Source: Cristatella mucedo
Taxonomy: Eukaryota; Bryozoa; Phylactolaemata; Cristatellidae
DNA length: 21,868 nt
Reading direction: 5' to 3'
Assembly (NCBI GenBank): GCA_009760855.2
Contig: WPIO01000589.1
Coordinates: forward strand, 1 to 21,868
Below are positions 1 to 10,799 of this stretch, in pieces. A model generated the notes under the pieces. That model did no database searches. It saw nothing but the letters and a program-made list of their open reading frames with translations, and had not been told where the DNA came from. Numbering within the stretch: the first letter of the stretch is position 1; the number at the start of each line of letters is the position of its first letter. A program made the position numbers and the translations under genes.

Positions 1-178
1 ACGGTGTGTGCTGGGGAGAACGGTGCACTCAGCACACGACTCGCAAACTTAGGAGACGTTTTTGGAGCCATCACTACGATGGCAGCTAGATTTCTCTCAG
101 CAGCGAACGAGAGGAGAGTTTATCTAAACCGACGGGAGGCCAATCTGGCCCATTGAGTGAGCTAGCGTGCGGAGCGAG

Positions 179-190
179 CGAGCATGCTCG
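179..190. repeat. 12-bp perfect palindrome
   Basis: CGAGCATGCTCG reads identically on both strands. It is preceded by the short iteration GAGCGAGC. It could be a dimeric protein-binding site or simply chance; I know no factor for it. Confidence 0.4.
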
Positions 191-207
191 GCCTGGAAGC
201 TTCACCA

Positions 208-245
208 GAGCCAGCTAGGCTCACAAGGGCCAGCTAGACTCAAAG
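208..245 (+). repeat. imperfect tandem duplication of about 19 bp
   Basis: Two adjacent units (208-227 and 228-245) share CCAGCTAG followed by CTCA and AAG, with a few differences. This is a small local duplication in the CpG-dense region, probably slippage, with no visible coding consequence. Confidence 0.55.
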
Positions 246-1006
246 AACCACAGTGAATGCATTCCAGAAGTCAGCACGACCCGGCAGAGCCCGTCCTCAA
301 ATGCCAGGCAGGCCAGTACGTTGCCGAGCCAGCTGGTGCTTTACCTAGATGAAGATAGTTCCTACTAGTGGAGCAAGCACAAACCAGATTGAGGTACGCT
401 CTCACAGACCGTCAATGCAGTCCACAGCAGCAATTGGCACCGAGCACCTCGTGTGCAACACAGACCCGAGCAAAGAGAAACAGCGGAGCCAAGTTCGTCA
501 GGACGTGGCGCAAGCTATGTGCTAGCTATAGTGACCTGATTCGCTCATCTGTAGGTGATGGTGGACCAAGGTGTGGAATAGTGCTGTGCTGGGTCCCTCG
601 ACGGATGGCAAACGACTTCGAAACTGACCTACCCATTTCTATCAGCTTCGCTCGGACGAAGAGATAGCCGGATGGAGAAGCCGACGGAGGCAGCTGGCGA
701 GCCACAGCACTTGCCCTGTACGAGGCGACTGTTCTTCCGTGCGGAACGAGCTGAGTGCGCCAAATGCGAGGAAATGAGGAGTGCGATCTTATCGTCTGCT
801 GGAGCCACCGTGAGCCCGGTCATCGACAGACTACTACTTTTCTGTGCCTTCTCTAGTGACGACTCTTCACATTTTCATTTTTTTTGGTCGTTCATGTCAA
901 TCGGCGGCGAGTAGTACGCAAGTTCGCGTAACGTCACTTGCTTCGCCTCTGCCTGCGCACCCGCTAGTTTTCCGAGGAGCTGGTGACTAGAAATAAGGGC
1001 ATACGA

Positions 1007-1024
1007 AGAGAGAGAGAGAGAGAG
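1007..1024. repeat. (AG)9 microsatellite
   Basis: Nine AG units, followed by a short degenerate purine tract (AAATAGAGAGGAGAAAA). It sits where the CpG-dense region ends. GA-rich tracts are common near animal promoters and can bind GAGA-type factors, but nothing here shows that use. Confidence 0.8.
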
Positions 1025-1059
1025 AAATAGAGAGGAGAAAACCACCCAACTCCAGTGAA

Positions 1060-2110
1060 ATCAAGTGTGCTTACTGTGTAATATTCTACTACTAATTTTC
1101 CGGATTTATAGTCAATATCGGTACAGTACATTTAAGCGTGAATAGGTCAGGGATAATGTTTTGAAACTAACCAATCTCTCGCGGGCACCACCTCAAGATT
1201 TGTGTACTTGATTCGCCACACACGCAACACGGCATGCAACGCAACACCAACAATGTATATCAAACGTTCCAAAGAGCAGAGATGAGCACGGGACTCACTC
1301 GACCCACTCATCTCATCTTCTAGTTCCTTTCCTCGCAACGGCTGTGCCTTGGCAGACCCTAGGATGGGGGAATACACCATTGTTCAGGGTTACAGGCCTG
1401 GTCCATGCCCATCATAGTGAGCACGAACTGTATTTGCACTGCCGTTGATGCTATGACAGCTGAGCTTAGAAAGAGCTGTACCCGAACTGCGATAATCACA
1501 TACCGTAGCGGACCTGACCACCAATGGATCCAGTTAGCTTTTCGCCCTAGCCCGATAGCAAATAAATTCTAGAACTAGCGAAAGTAACGTGGAGAATACC
1601 AGCTGAAGCCAAGGATTATTTAAAACGGGAAACCGTTTGAACTCTTTATTTCACAAAAATTACCTATCCTCATTGACTCGTTAGTAGTACTTATAGAGTA
1701 AGAACAACCATGAACACCCCGGGCGACATATGAGGGTTTGTTTGCTCGACATATTGGAAGAGGTGTAGTGAGGACTGAGAGGATAGATCATTTTCTCAGG
1801 CGAATAGTATCTAAAGACCGAGTACACGCTATCAAGAGAGTATTGAGATTCACTCCTCAGAAAAAGCCTGACGGCAAAACGCGGTTTGATAAGTTCTATG
1901 TACATTGGGAGGTATCTTGGCCTTTACTGATATTCTCTGATGTGTTACGCAAACATCACCAAATGGGCAATCTTGCAGCCTCTTCTATGCTGAGATACGT
2001 ATTTTACGTTCCTACAGAGAAGTTTATCTTGATTTTAACTCACTGTTGTATTCAGAACTTAATAAGTCACGACGTCACTGACTCTATCTACCTAACTCTC
2101 TACTGAAACC
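1060..2110. other. no recognisable gene or repeat
   Basis: Base use is roughly balanced between strands and CpG is present at ordinary frequency. A 122-codon plus-strand open frame (1738-2106) and shorter minus-strand frames overlap here. None shows a motif, a family resemblance or flanking splice signals that I can defend, so I treat them as chance. Confidence 0.5.
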
Positions 2111-4230
2111 CGCTACGTATTTGGACCCTGCAAGCTCGCTCCCTTTTTAAATCTTGTTCGTAAAAAAGTCACGTGCGCGAATATCCTTTAAACGTCCTCT
2201 ACATCTCGGACGTGCAGTACACTGATCCGATCCGAGGATCTGTCATCTTTATGTCTATCATGTCAAGAGGTTCCAGGTCGACATCACGCCTACACCAGCT
2301 AACGTAGCACGAACTAAGAAAAACCCGTGTACGCCAAGAAGATCACGGATTACCACGGCTGTACGCTGAGCAGTCCAAGCAAGATCCAGCTTCTCACTCA
2401 ATAATGCCTTGCAATTCCACACCACTCCTATATGATCCCAATGTCCAGTCGACTATGATAGCCCCTAGCCATACCATGGAGCCGCTTTGTAGCATGAATT
2501 GATCCACACTACATCGTCGATCAGTTACGTCGCGCCGGTTCCCTCAGCCTGTTCTGCCGGGCGTCTATATAGCCCGCACGCTCTCAATCACTCCACCCAA
2601 TGCGCACACTAGAAATTATATCACTCATTCATGTACAATCTTTTCGCCACACAAACACAATATCAGGCCCAATGGACAACGGTGTACAAGTTTTGCTGAC
2701 GCGCTTGGAACGAGCCGTCCACACTAAAATTTCCCTTTCGCCTATCCTTCCATTCCTTTGGCATCTTACCACCAAGACCCGTTTGTTCATAGACACAGCT
2801 ATAGAAAGTTACAATAAGAATCCTCGTATGTCGAGGGTCACCTACGTCTTGTTCTCATATTAGCCGTGTAACGCGACCCACGCTCAAGGCCTCTGATCAG
2901 CGTAATCGCATAATAGCCGTTCGTTTAGATGATCCGCAACGCTGCACCCACCTGGCTCGTTCCCCAGAGATAGATCTTGCTAGACACTGCAACCAGCACA
3001 CATGTATTCACACACTTGATGCACGCATCGGACTCATCTATCACTTTGATTTTGGCTTATCCCCCCACTCCTACTTATTTCAATACGGAAGCAAACAAGC
3101 TGCCCAGTTGTGCATATAGTCTTTCTTCGCAAACATTCGTTAACCTTACACCGTGATGTTCTAGACGTGCGTACGGTCCGCGTGGGCATAGAGTTTTAGC
3201 GCCGTTTGTGTAGCAAACATCACTCTATAATAGGGTCCAGAAGTAATCCTGCCATAGGATATGATGTTCGGGGGAGATAGGGGGTGGAGCCTATACCTCA
3301 ACTCTAAGTTAGCTAACCGAATTCCTTTCGGCAACACGTTGCTTTGAAGCGTGTCGAATGCCAGACAACGGCGACGCTCAACGCAGCCGCTCACAAACGG
3401 CAAACAGCCAATCGTCGTTTTAACTATCAACCTGTTCATACGCGGCCTGACATCCGATACGAAACTGATCATCAGCTCTGCGTGGAGACCCCCCCCCCCT
3501 AGGCATCGCTCACCTAAAGATGTACGGACAAGAGTTGAGAATTAGGTTACATTGTTGGGCAACATTTTGATGTCTTAACACTTGTCTCGTCCACTATGCA
3601 AGACCTCTCAAAGCTTGTCACAAGTAGAGAACCTTCGAGTGCTGCGTTAGGGCCTTAGTACTAGATTTAAGGAACTCGTGCAAAACATGCAGCTGATATC
3701 CCTGCCCCCAGAAAATCGACAAAATCTACGCGTGTCTTGTGTGATTAGCCTACCCCTTTTCCCATCGCTAGCATGGAGGAGTAGCTCGCATTTGTTATAT
3801 TGCAAACAGCTCTCGTCAGTGTATCCCCCCACCCCCCAACACAATGCATCCTCATGGTATTCTACCGTAAGTTATATGGCGTTTCCATCGCGATGCCTCC
3901 CACTCCTACACGTTTGTTCCCGTCTATTGATTCAAATTTCATTTACCACTCTAAAAAAACCCGACACTTCCGAGATTTCCCCCACGACTTGAGGCGTTTA
4001 CTCCCGCATCACTCATAACTTCACTGAATTTCCAGTGATTCCGTGGCGAGTGTAGAGGGCGTGCATAAGAAGGCAAAGTGTTTAAAATGCATCAAATACT
4101 ACCGACGGTAAGGAACATAGCCAACGTCGCGTTACCCATGGTCTGAATTTCAGGAAGCTCGATTGCCCTGTGTACCCCAAAAGACCACCCCACTTTCACA
4201 CTATGCCTTTTAACTTCTCTGACTCTAAGG
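2110..4230. other. C/T-skewed segment without a recognised gene
   Basis: The plus strand is consistently richer in C than G: bases 2401-2460 hold 18 C and 7 G, and bases 3061-3120 hold 19 C and 9 G. Open frames of 65-104 codons occur on both strands but none is recognisable. Stretches such as the C run at 3489 and the CCCCCC-type tracts near 3826-3839 add to the skew. I see no terminal repeats, direct repeats or coding motifs that would identify a transposon. Confidence 0.5.
3489..3499 (+). repeat. C11 homopolymer
   Basis: Eleven consecutive C residues between GGAGA and TAGGC. It is a slippage-prone run that also disturbs any reading frame through it, and its length may be uncertain in assembly. 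Confidence 0.85.
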
Positions 4231-4239
4231 CTAGACAAG

Positions 4240-5220
4240 TAGGTTGGAGCTCGGTCTTAGTTATTAGAAGTTATGAAATGCCACCTACGCAGCAATTCAG
4301 AGATTGCTTTATGATTGCGTCGCTTATCAAGGGCATGATGCTAAATCTACCATCACAAGGAAAAATAGACGTTTAGTGAGCAGAGAAAACCATGGTTTCA
4401 GGGGCTAGAAACAACTATAATCTACCCCGTATGTGGGGCGGATTTAGGACACTGTTCACATGGAAGGCTTGGTATCAGAGTGCACTCAAATAAGAGCTGC
4501 CAAAGTTGCTGCATCGGGTGCGGATAAACGGTTTGAATTTTAAGGATAAAGGTAGACACGCTAAACAGCACCGTTTGATGGATATTAGTAACTAAGACGT
4601 GGGCAACTGTCGGCGTCTTGGTTCCCTTTCGGTCAGCCGGTTTCCTAATTTTTAGGACCCGGTCTTCGGTAAGCTACACGGTCGAGACACGTCAATAATT
4701 CAGTTCTTCTTAATTAGGCTTTCGTGCACATGAAAATACTTACAAAGATAAGTTACTTAAGGTAAGCCACTGAATTATAGGAGGAATAATGGAACATTAC
4801 GTGTTTCGGAGAGTAACAGCCGTTCTTGAGAGGGAATTGGAACGGCGGTAGAGACGATGATTTAATTACAAGAACTGAGACTTGCTAGCGGCGATCGAGA
4901 ACTTGAATGCATTGCGTCCTGCATCTTGAATGAATCCTGCAGTCGTTTTGCTTAGCACCTAGAAAGGAGATGCAACAACACTAAAGGATTAGCGATGACG
5001 CTATTCTAAATGAGTTATAGGATTCATTATATGCCAAAGTAATATTGCAAATCGCCATGCCGATTTAAACGAACACAGTTGGGTAAACTAAGGTCAACCT
5101 AGATTTCGCGTGACTCATAAATGGTCGAAAAAATTAAGGGCAAGTGGGATGCGTCTGTTTTGCGCGTCGTAGGTGTTAACCTCACGTACATAATGGGCAC
5201 GCCCATTTACGAACAGCTGG
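4240..5220. other. G/A-skewed segment without a recognised gene
   Basis: Strand skew reverses relative to the left neighbour: bases 4501-4560 hold 18 G and 8 C, and bases 4441-4500 hold 16 G and 11 C. No open frame longer than about 60 codons lies inside. A small hairpin at 4637 is the only local structure I found. The segment could be an inverted piece of the same kind of DNA as its neighbours, but I found no matching reverse-complement copy by eye. Confidence 0.45.
4637..4662. repeat. 10-bp stem hairpin
   Basis: Outer arms CCGG and CCGG flank inner arms TCCTAA and TTAGGA around a TTT loop, with a small TT/C internal bulge. It resembles a terminator or protein-binding hairpin in shape, but lacks a following T run and is not next to a gene, so no function is assigned. 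Confidence 0.55.
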
Positions 5221-5224
5221 CTGT

Positions 5225-6130
5225 CTAACTATTTTCTTTTCTTATGTATCTCCCATTTCCTTCTTTTCCCTTCTGCCCTCTCTAACTGTCCCCCATAGTC
5301 CGAATATTCTTCTAGCTCGTCCTTCCTCACTCATACCATGGCCGCAGATCTAGCCTGCTATATTCAATAATCGGAGCTTTTGTTATACACACGCGTTCTC
5401 GTTACTACCTACATCAATTCCTGCTTCTCGAGCAAGTTACAATCACGACGGTTTGGAGGACTGATTCTGCATTCTGGACGAGGATGCCTCGCTTTAGTGC
5501 TGGCTGTACGTCTGCATATTGAGCCAGTTAATCAGATCTAGTCCACTCCTCCATGTGTCAGCTGTACCGTCGTCACTTCGAAGTAGGCCAATTCGGCTCC
5601 TGACCTTCATGTTCGCTAGCCTTACGTTCACTGAAAGCTGCTTGGGCTGCTTGACCTTTATAAACCGCATGTTGGAGTTTGTACTCACGTTTACATTTTG
5701 GTGGCACATGCACTACCCAAGCGCCGGCAGAACTACAATTCTAAGGTCCCTCAACCCACATTATCGCTCCGTCTTAGTCCACTTACACTGCAAACATAAA
5801 ATTCATCTTATCCTATGTCTACGTCTTTAGCCCAGCTCATGATCTACTAGTACTTGGTCTCACCGACTATACCCATAGTAATCATAACACCCATCTATAG
5901 TGGGCCTCCACCTAATCCCTCGTAGACGAGACTCTACAACGGCACACCCTTTTCTTTGTTCATTGCTGATATGTCGAATATAGCATTACTTCGTCCTTTG
6001 ATGAGTAACCTTAGAAGACCACTCACCCCCAAGCTGAGGACTCACAGTAGCATTCGAAATTTCAGACCGTTAGCTCCAACATATGCCTCTAAGCGAGATA
6101 TAAGTTCTTCGCTGAATATAACGGTGTCGC
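5225..6130. other. C/T-skewed segment without a recognised gene
   Basis: Plus-strand C and T dominate from the polypyrimidine tract to about 6,120. A 103-codon plus-strand frame (5519-5830) and its minus-strand overlap are the longest openings; neither has a motif I recognise. No repeats or terminal structures were found. Confidence 0.45.
5226..5296 (+). repeat. polypyrimidine tract
   Basis: About 70 bases made almost entirely of C and T on the plus strand; bases 5221-5280 hold 20 C and only 3 G. It coincides with the flip from G/A-rich to C/T-rich DNA. It is not followed by an exon I can recognise. Confidence 0.65.
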
Positions 6131-7800
6131 TAAGCTGAAAACAGGAATTTCAGTGGGTTGGGATGCGCGGCGCTTGGTAATATCACATTTTGGAGGAATT
6201 AGTAAGAATTCTCCTAAAGGATGAGCTTTTATTCTATTTGAACCACCACTATCGGGGAGCTTTTTCATTACACTGATAATAGTAATTAATATTTAACCTA
6301 GTCACCTAGAGTGGTGAATGGACGACGAGAATGTAGACCTAAAGGCCGCATACGTTTTTTACAACGGGTTGGTGTCGGCTTTCGCAAGGACGCTGCGTTC
6401 CCAACCCCCAGCTCCCGAGAAGTGCATCATCTCTGGCTGGCATATTTCCCAGATTTTCTCGATCAGTACCACGAAGTACATTCAAAGATTCAAGAAATCC
6501 CATTGATTTATTTGCCGCATAGGCAGTCCACCATTACACGTACAAGTCAATTCCGGGAGTCTGCACGGCCATGCCCTCGAATGCTGGCTTTCGGCCACAG
6601 GCTTCGTGTTCCTTACAACGAAAGAACTCACAAGCCTCTCGCTTGCATATCTTCCACACCATCACTCGAAAGCTGGTTTTGTAGCCCTGATTCCATCCAT
6701 GTTTTTACGTCGTCACACAGTAGTCTTCATGAGCCTAACGTTCAGTGGTTTGAATTAGAGGCGTAACATCTGCCCGCTGTTGTGTGAACCACCCCAGCCC
6801 ATACACTTCCTCAACGGATTCACAATGGACCCCCAGTAGACAGCGCGACCAAGATCGCTACGAAATCTTTGCCGCGTATCCTTGTTTCCCTCACACCCAT
6901 GTTCCCGCCTATTGTTGCAGGTTCTACACCGTGAACATACCCAGCCATTACGATTTTTTTGTGGATCTGTTCGGGTATGTTGGTCTCCAGAGGAAAATAA
7001 ATGTTTAGGTCTGAAGTGTGAACGGAATTTGTTTGTTTTAAAAATATTGCTCTCGCCCTGTCTTTTTTTTTCTTTTTTTTTCCTTTTATGGCTGCTTAGT
7101 TAAGTCCCGTGAACTGTGGGACGAAGAGCGGAGAAACTCCTGTCGTACGGTCGTTAGCACCACCATATAACTGGGCTGCTCTAGAATGTCTGCTACGGAG
7201 CGACTCGGCCATTGTGCATTCGCCGTATAGAATCTTGAACGCTTGAGTGTTCACCTATATTTTGTTGGTGGAGTAATTTATTGGACAAGCATTCTTAGCA
7301 CACGCCCACACCCCCCGCATGCTGCAGTTGGTGCGGAGCCTTTGTTTGATGTTGTTAAGTAAAGTAGGTAATCAACAGGCTACATGTTATGCACCCCCCT
7401 CCCACGCCCAGTTTTTTCCCACCCGGCCCGTTGGTGTTAATTTAGCCATGGGAGTGATTTTAGCCTTTCATTCCCTCACCCTTTGTGCTCATGGCAGCAT
7501 TTCTTTCGAAAGACGGCAGAGAAAGAAGAATTCACTAGATTACACGGATCCTTCTGAAAAATATTGACTGGGATGCCAGTAAAGATCTTGATCGTCGCAC
7601 TAAGCAGTTTTTGCATCTAAATTTTCATGATAATAATTTTTTTAAGCCTGATTAAAGACTGATTCGCATTTAGTGCACTTAAATCAGCGATGCTCATACA
7701 ACGATTGTTTTTCCACCATAAGTTTTAATTGACCCAGGCCGATAAAAGAGAAATGAGCTTCAAAGTCGAGCAAGCAGTCTATTTCAGCCAGATCGCATCG
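6130..7800. other. mixed-skew segment, longest chance open frame
   Basis: A short G/A-leaning stretch (about 6,130-6,400; 11 G and 7 C in 6,181-6,240) gives way to C-leaning DNA (16 C and 11 G in 6,661-6,720) up to about 7,010, then to mixed sequence. The longest open frame of the window lies here (6311-6766, 151 codons), overlapped by a second frame at 6318-6506. Its composition is unremarkable, with no domain, signal peptide or splice context. Its length is within what chance gives in 22 kb. No repeat family was recognised. Confidence 0.45.
7063..7081 (+). repeat. interrupted poly-T tract
   Basis: Two T runs separated by a single C at 7072, followed by CC and TTTT. On the minus strand it reads as an A-rich tail and could be the 3' end of a retroposed sequence lying to its left, but I found no recognisable element there. 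Confidence 0.7.
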
Positions 7801-8846
7801 TGAAATATGAGTTTCTTGTGCGTAGGTAGCACATTTCATGCAAGCCTTTTCTAGAGTTGCCCAGTTTTCGCTACATGGCCAGTCTCATTCAGTTTGTGCT
7901 CAAGCGTGAGTGTGCCTGGTCACTTGAAGCAGATACAAGCGATATTAAAGGTGTGTATATTATCACTCTCTTGCTCCCACTTAGCGAGTTTGTGCATTGC
8001 ACCCAATTGGCTGAGCTTCGTAGAAAGGGCCGCAGCAGCATGCAGCGTGCAGCTCTGGGAAATTAAGCCAAATAAAGCTGGTGCAATCCTGCCACAGGAT
8101 CGGAGTCGCTGCTAGCCGCGTGGCTGTCAGAGGTAGACGCTTTCCTGTGGTCGTCCTTATGAAACCGTGTCGTTAGGTTAAGCATGCAAGTTAGCTCCGA
8201 CTAAAGAATGAATCTGTAATCCTATCACTTCAACAGTGAGTGCCATTTTTTGTTCCAAGCCAAGGGTATTGGCTAGGCACAGTTACGTACACTCACGTGA
8301 CAAAATTTTTGGCTCCAGGAAATAGCTTGCAATCTGCACCTGAATGTCGAGTAGAAAATACTCTTTTTGAAACCAAAAGTCACGGGTTTATAGGGTGCAG
8401 GAAGAGTATAAACTAATGTAAAAAGAGTTTCAATATGAAATACTCCGTAAGCCTTCAGGGTAAAAAGTGTGATTTATTCTTTCTTTAGCTGGGCTGACAC
8501 TGATTTACTTGAAAGCTAGTCAGTCTAAATAAATGCTTAATATTTGCATCGTGGGTTTTTTGTGTCTGCATGTCTTTAGCATGTATTTGCACTCACAATG
8601 TTTTGATTTAATGTAGACATAATTTCTTTAAGAGGATACTTTGTTTCTGCGTTCAGAAAAAAGGGCCAGAAAGATTCTGGGCATTCAAGTGGTGCTACGA
8701 ATAGCATGCATATTTGCTCTAAAACTAACACCCCGACCCTAAGTTTTGTAGCAAGCTTATTACAGCCTTAAGCATGCAATGAATAGGCAATCAAGCTTTT
8801 TGGTGGATTTGCGATGTCTCTACTAGTCGTCGAAATGGGTGTCACA
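7800..8846. other. AT-rich DNA, no gene seen
   Basis: From about here the sequence takes on the TG/CA-rich look of old animal repeats, with repeated GCATGC and AAGCATGCA words. Frames of about 70 codons at 7857-8115 overlap one another and look like chance. The word GAAATACTC recurs as near copies around 8,355 and 8,437. I could not place the segment in a repeat family. Confidence 0.4.
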
Positions 8847-9092
8847 TAATGGAATAATGATAAAATAGTAATACATTGTAATAACTCACTCTGTGAAATT
8901 AATTACATTCTAGGCACTTTATGTTTGCTGCAAAGTAAGCACTATTGAATGATTAGTGGTAGCATGTTCTGTGGCAATAAGCTTAACATGGTTAAAGGTG
9001 ACTTACATGAGGGTCAGCCTGCACATATTGGTGGTGGCAGCATGCATGGTATCGGCACACATAAGAACACGAAAGAATAATCACATTATTTG
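8847..9092 (+). repeat. interspersed repeat family R1, copy 1
   Basis: This is one of three diverged copies of the same roughly 250-310 bp sequence, all in the same orientation. It opens with AATAATGATAA-type simple sequence, has the core CTAGGCACTTTATGTTTGCT followed by GCAAAGTAAGCA, then AGCTTAACATGGTTAAAGGT, repeated GCATGC words and a degraded end AAGAATAATCACATTATT. Copies 2 and 3 have GAACGAATCACA at that end. It is non-coding. The arrangement recalls widespread animal repeats with a TAA-repeat edge and a GCGCTTTACA motif, but I cannot assign it to a named family. Its right edge lies directly against the tandem array. Confidence 0.7.
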
Positions 9093-10058
9093 AAATTCAC
9101 ATTAGAGCTTGATGGTGATTTAAGGATGATTTTTATTAGAATAATATGGAGAGCGTGTTTTTCCCAGGTCATTTCGGGCAACTGCCACCAATGCCAGAGT
9201 GGGCAGATGCACAACTTTGTATTTGAGGTGGGTGTGCACAAAACACAGTGAACTTTGATTTGCAATAAATTTGGAGCTCGATGCAATCCATTTCTAGTCT
9301 TTTTGCAGTGAATGCATTATATTGGAATGGATTGTAGTATTGGCCTAGGCTATTGCAGTCAATCGCACGGCATTGCATGAGAATCGCCTGCCAATGCCAG
9401 AGAAATTATTGTCCATTTGTCTCAGAGTGTGTCGGCATATTTTCAAAACAAAATTTTTTGAACGGGATTTCCTTCGTTGTGCGGTGAAATGCAGTGTATT
9501 GTGGGGGATTGTGTCACATTGCCACACAGGCCTCTGGCATTGAATTTCATTTGCATAAATGCTTGTAGGCATGGTGACATACAAGTTGGCGGATAGATTA
9601 ATTCCAACGTATATTACAATCAACGCCAATGTCTGGTTAATTTTAGCCTGATTAGAGTCTATTTTCCGTTGGATTGCTGTAATTCGTCCATCCAGCCACA
9701 TACCTCAATCCCCCATCATCAAGCTAGAATTGATGGGACATTGATATTGGCGAGCTCAAATTTCGGGTAGATATTGTTGTAAACCTTCCATTTATCTACC
9801 CACCAAATTCATGTCATTGTTTTCACAAGCATTCCATCAAATGAGCTGCAAAACATGTCAATCAATAACGGCCATCTACAAATATACTGACTGCTGCTGC
9901 AAAAAACTCCACTTGTCTTGCTTATTACCTCACGATGTGTTAACATTCCCACCCAATATGTTTTAATTAATATTGAATGTACAATCGATGACACAGCATG
10001 AAAATCGACGGAAATTACCAGGGTTCTTTGACAATATCTTTTTGTTAGACTAGAAATG

Positions 10059-10075
10059 GGAGGTTTGAATCCTCC
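10059..10075 (+). other. tRNA T-arm-like hairpin, B-box relic
   Basis: GGAGG and CCTCC pair perfectly around the seven-base loop TTTGAAT, the geometry of a tRNA T arm. GGTTTGAATCC matches the Pol III B box GGTTCGANTCC at 10 of 11 positions, the difference being a C-to-T change at the CpG. A six-base stem (TGACAA with TTGTTA, about 10,029-10,047) lies upstream where an anticodon arm would be. Its loop TATCTTT lacks the usual T33, the variable region is too long, and I see no A box. It is a tRNA-derived relic at best, not a tRNA gene. Confidence 0.4.
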
Positions 10076-10799
10076 GACTATCAATCACGGTGATGTTTAC
10101 TATCCCGTGACATATTTTCAATTTGTTGTGCCAATGCAATCTCGGGCAATAATCAGCAACTAAAGGCAGTTGCGCTAAACTCACATCAAACTCTGAGGTT
10201 CTGTTGCAATCTGAAAAAAGATGGCGGGCAAAGATCTAATGGTTCTTGATTGTTACAGGGTTGTGTATTGAAAGTTCAACAAAATCATTTCGGCCGATCT
10301 TGAAAACTATATCACGGGCGAGGCGTGGCAGTCAAAGGAAAAGGCCGTGGAAAAGTATGGCAATCCGCAGCTCACATTACAAATAGACGGATAGTTACTG
10401 CGGGATGCTTTTACTTAGATTATCCTCGCGTTATACTTAATTTCCGGTGCTCCCTTGAAGTGCCACGGTTTATGCAACTCTCGGTGAGTGCACTGCAATA
10501 AACGGTATTGGCCCTAGCAAATACATCGATCTCCTGCAATCCGTAAAAAGTAAGCATCGCATAGGCCGTGAAAAGCCAAGGTACACGTTGAGTATTACAT
10601 TGCACCTTTTAAAGTTAGATTACGTCATTGATCCTAAAAGATCAGTTTAATTTCAAGCAATGCACAGCAATCAGCAATCACGCTAATTATTGAGCCTGTG
10701 CCGCAATAATTACGACCTTTAAACAATTGTCCAAATTATGTGCCGGTAGCTGTAATGCCAGTTGCATCGTGGCACGTCGAGTTTTACACGCTTAAAGTT

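Larger units (their letters stand above)
1..960. promoter_or_regulatory. CpG-dense region, possible promoter or 5' exon
   Basis: CpG dinucleotides are dense here: 6 in bases 121-180 and 7 in bases 721-780, against 0-1 per 60 bases in much of the right half (for example none in 18,841-18,900). In animal genomes that methylate CpG, such a contrast usually marks a promoter or first exon. Two overlapping open frames exist on the plus strand: 368-667, with a GTG-type start, and 672-914, which starts with ATG, has an ECAKCEE stretch and would be 80 residues. Neither resembles a family I know, and the ATG at 672 has C at -3, a poor Kozak context. The sequence begins inside this region, so its true left edge is unknown. 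Whether it drives a transcript, and in which direction, is inference only. Confidence 0.3.

Noticed and set aside
1738-2106. 122-codon plus-strand frame
   Set aside because: Basic but otherwise ordinary peptide with no family resemblance, and opposed by a minus-strand frame over the same bases.
3244-3261. AATCCTGCCATAGGAT, nearly repeated at about 8,083-8,099
   Set aside because: Similarity is limited to about 16 bases with no extension on either side, so it is probably chance.
6311-6766. Longest open frame of the window (151 codons, plus strand)
   Set aside because: No recognisable motif, an overlapping second frame, no splice or promoter context, and a length that chance can produce in 22 kb read in six frames.
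9345-9701. 118-codon minus-strand frame
   Set aside because: It lies inside the diverged tandem array; its openness is not shared by other units that I could see.
10059-10075. Functional tRNA gene
   Set aside because: No A box, wrong variable-region length, no acceptor stem and no T33 in the putative anticodon loop.
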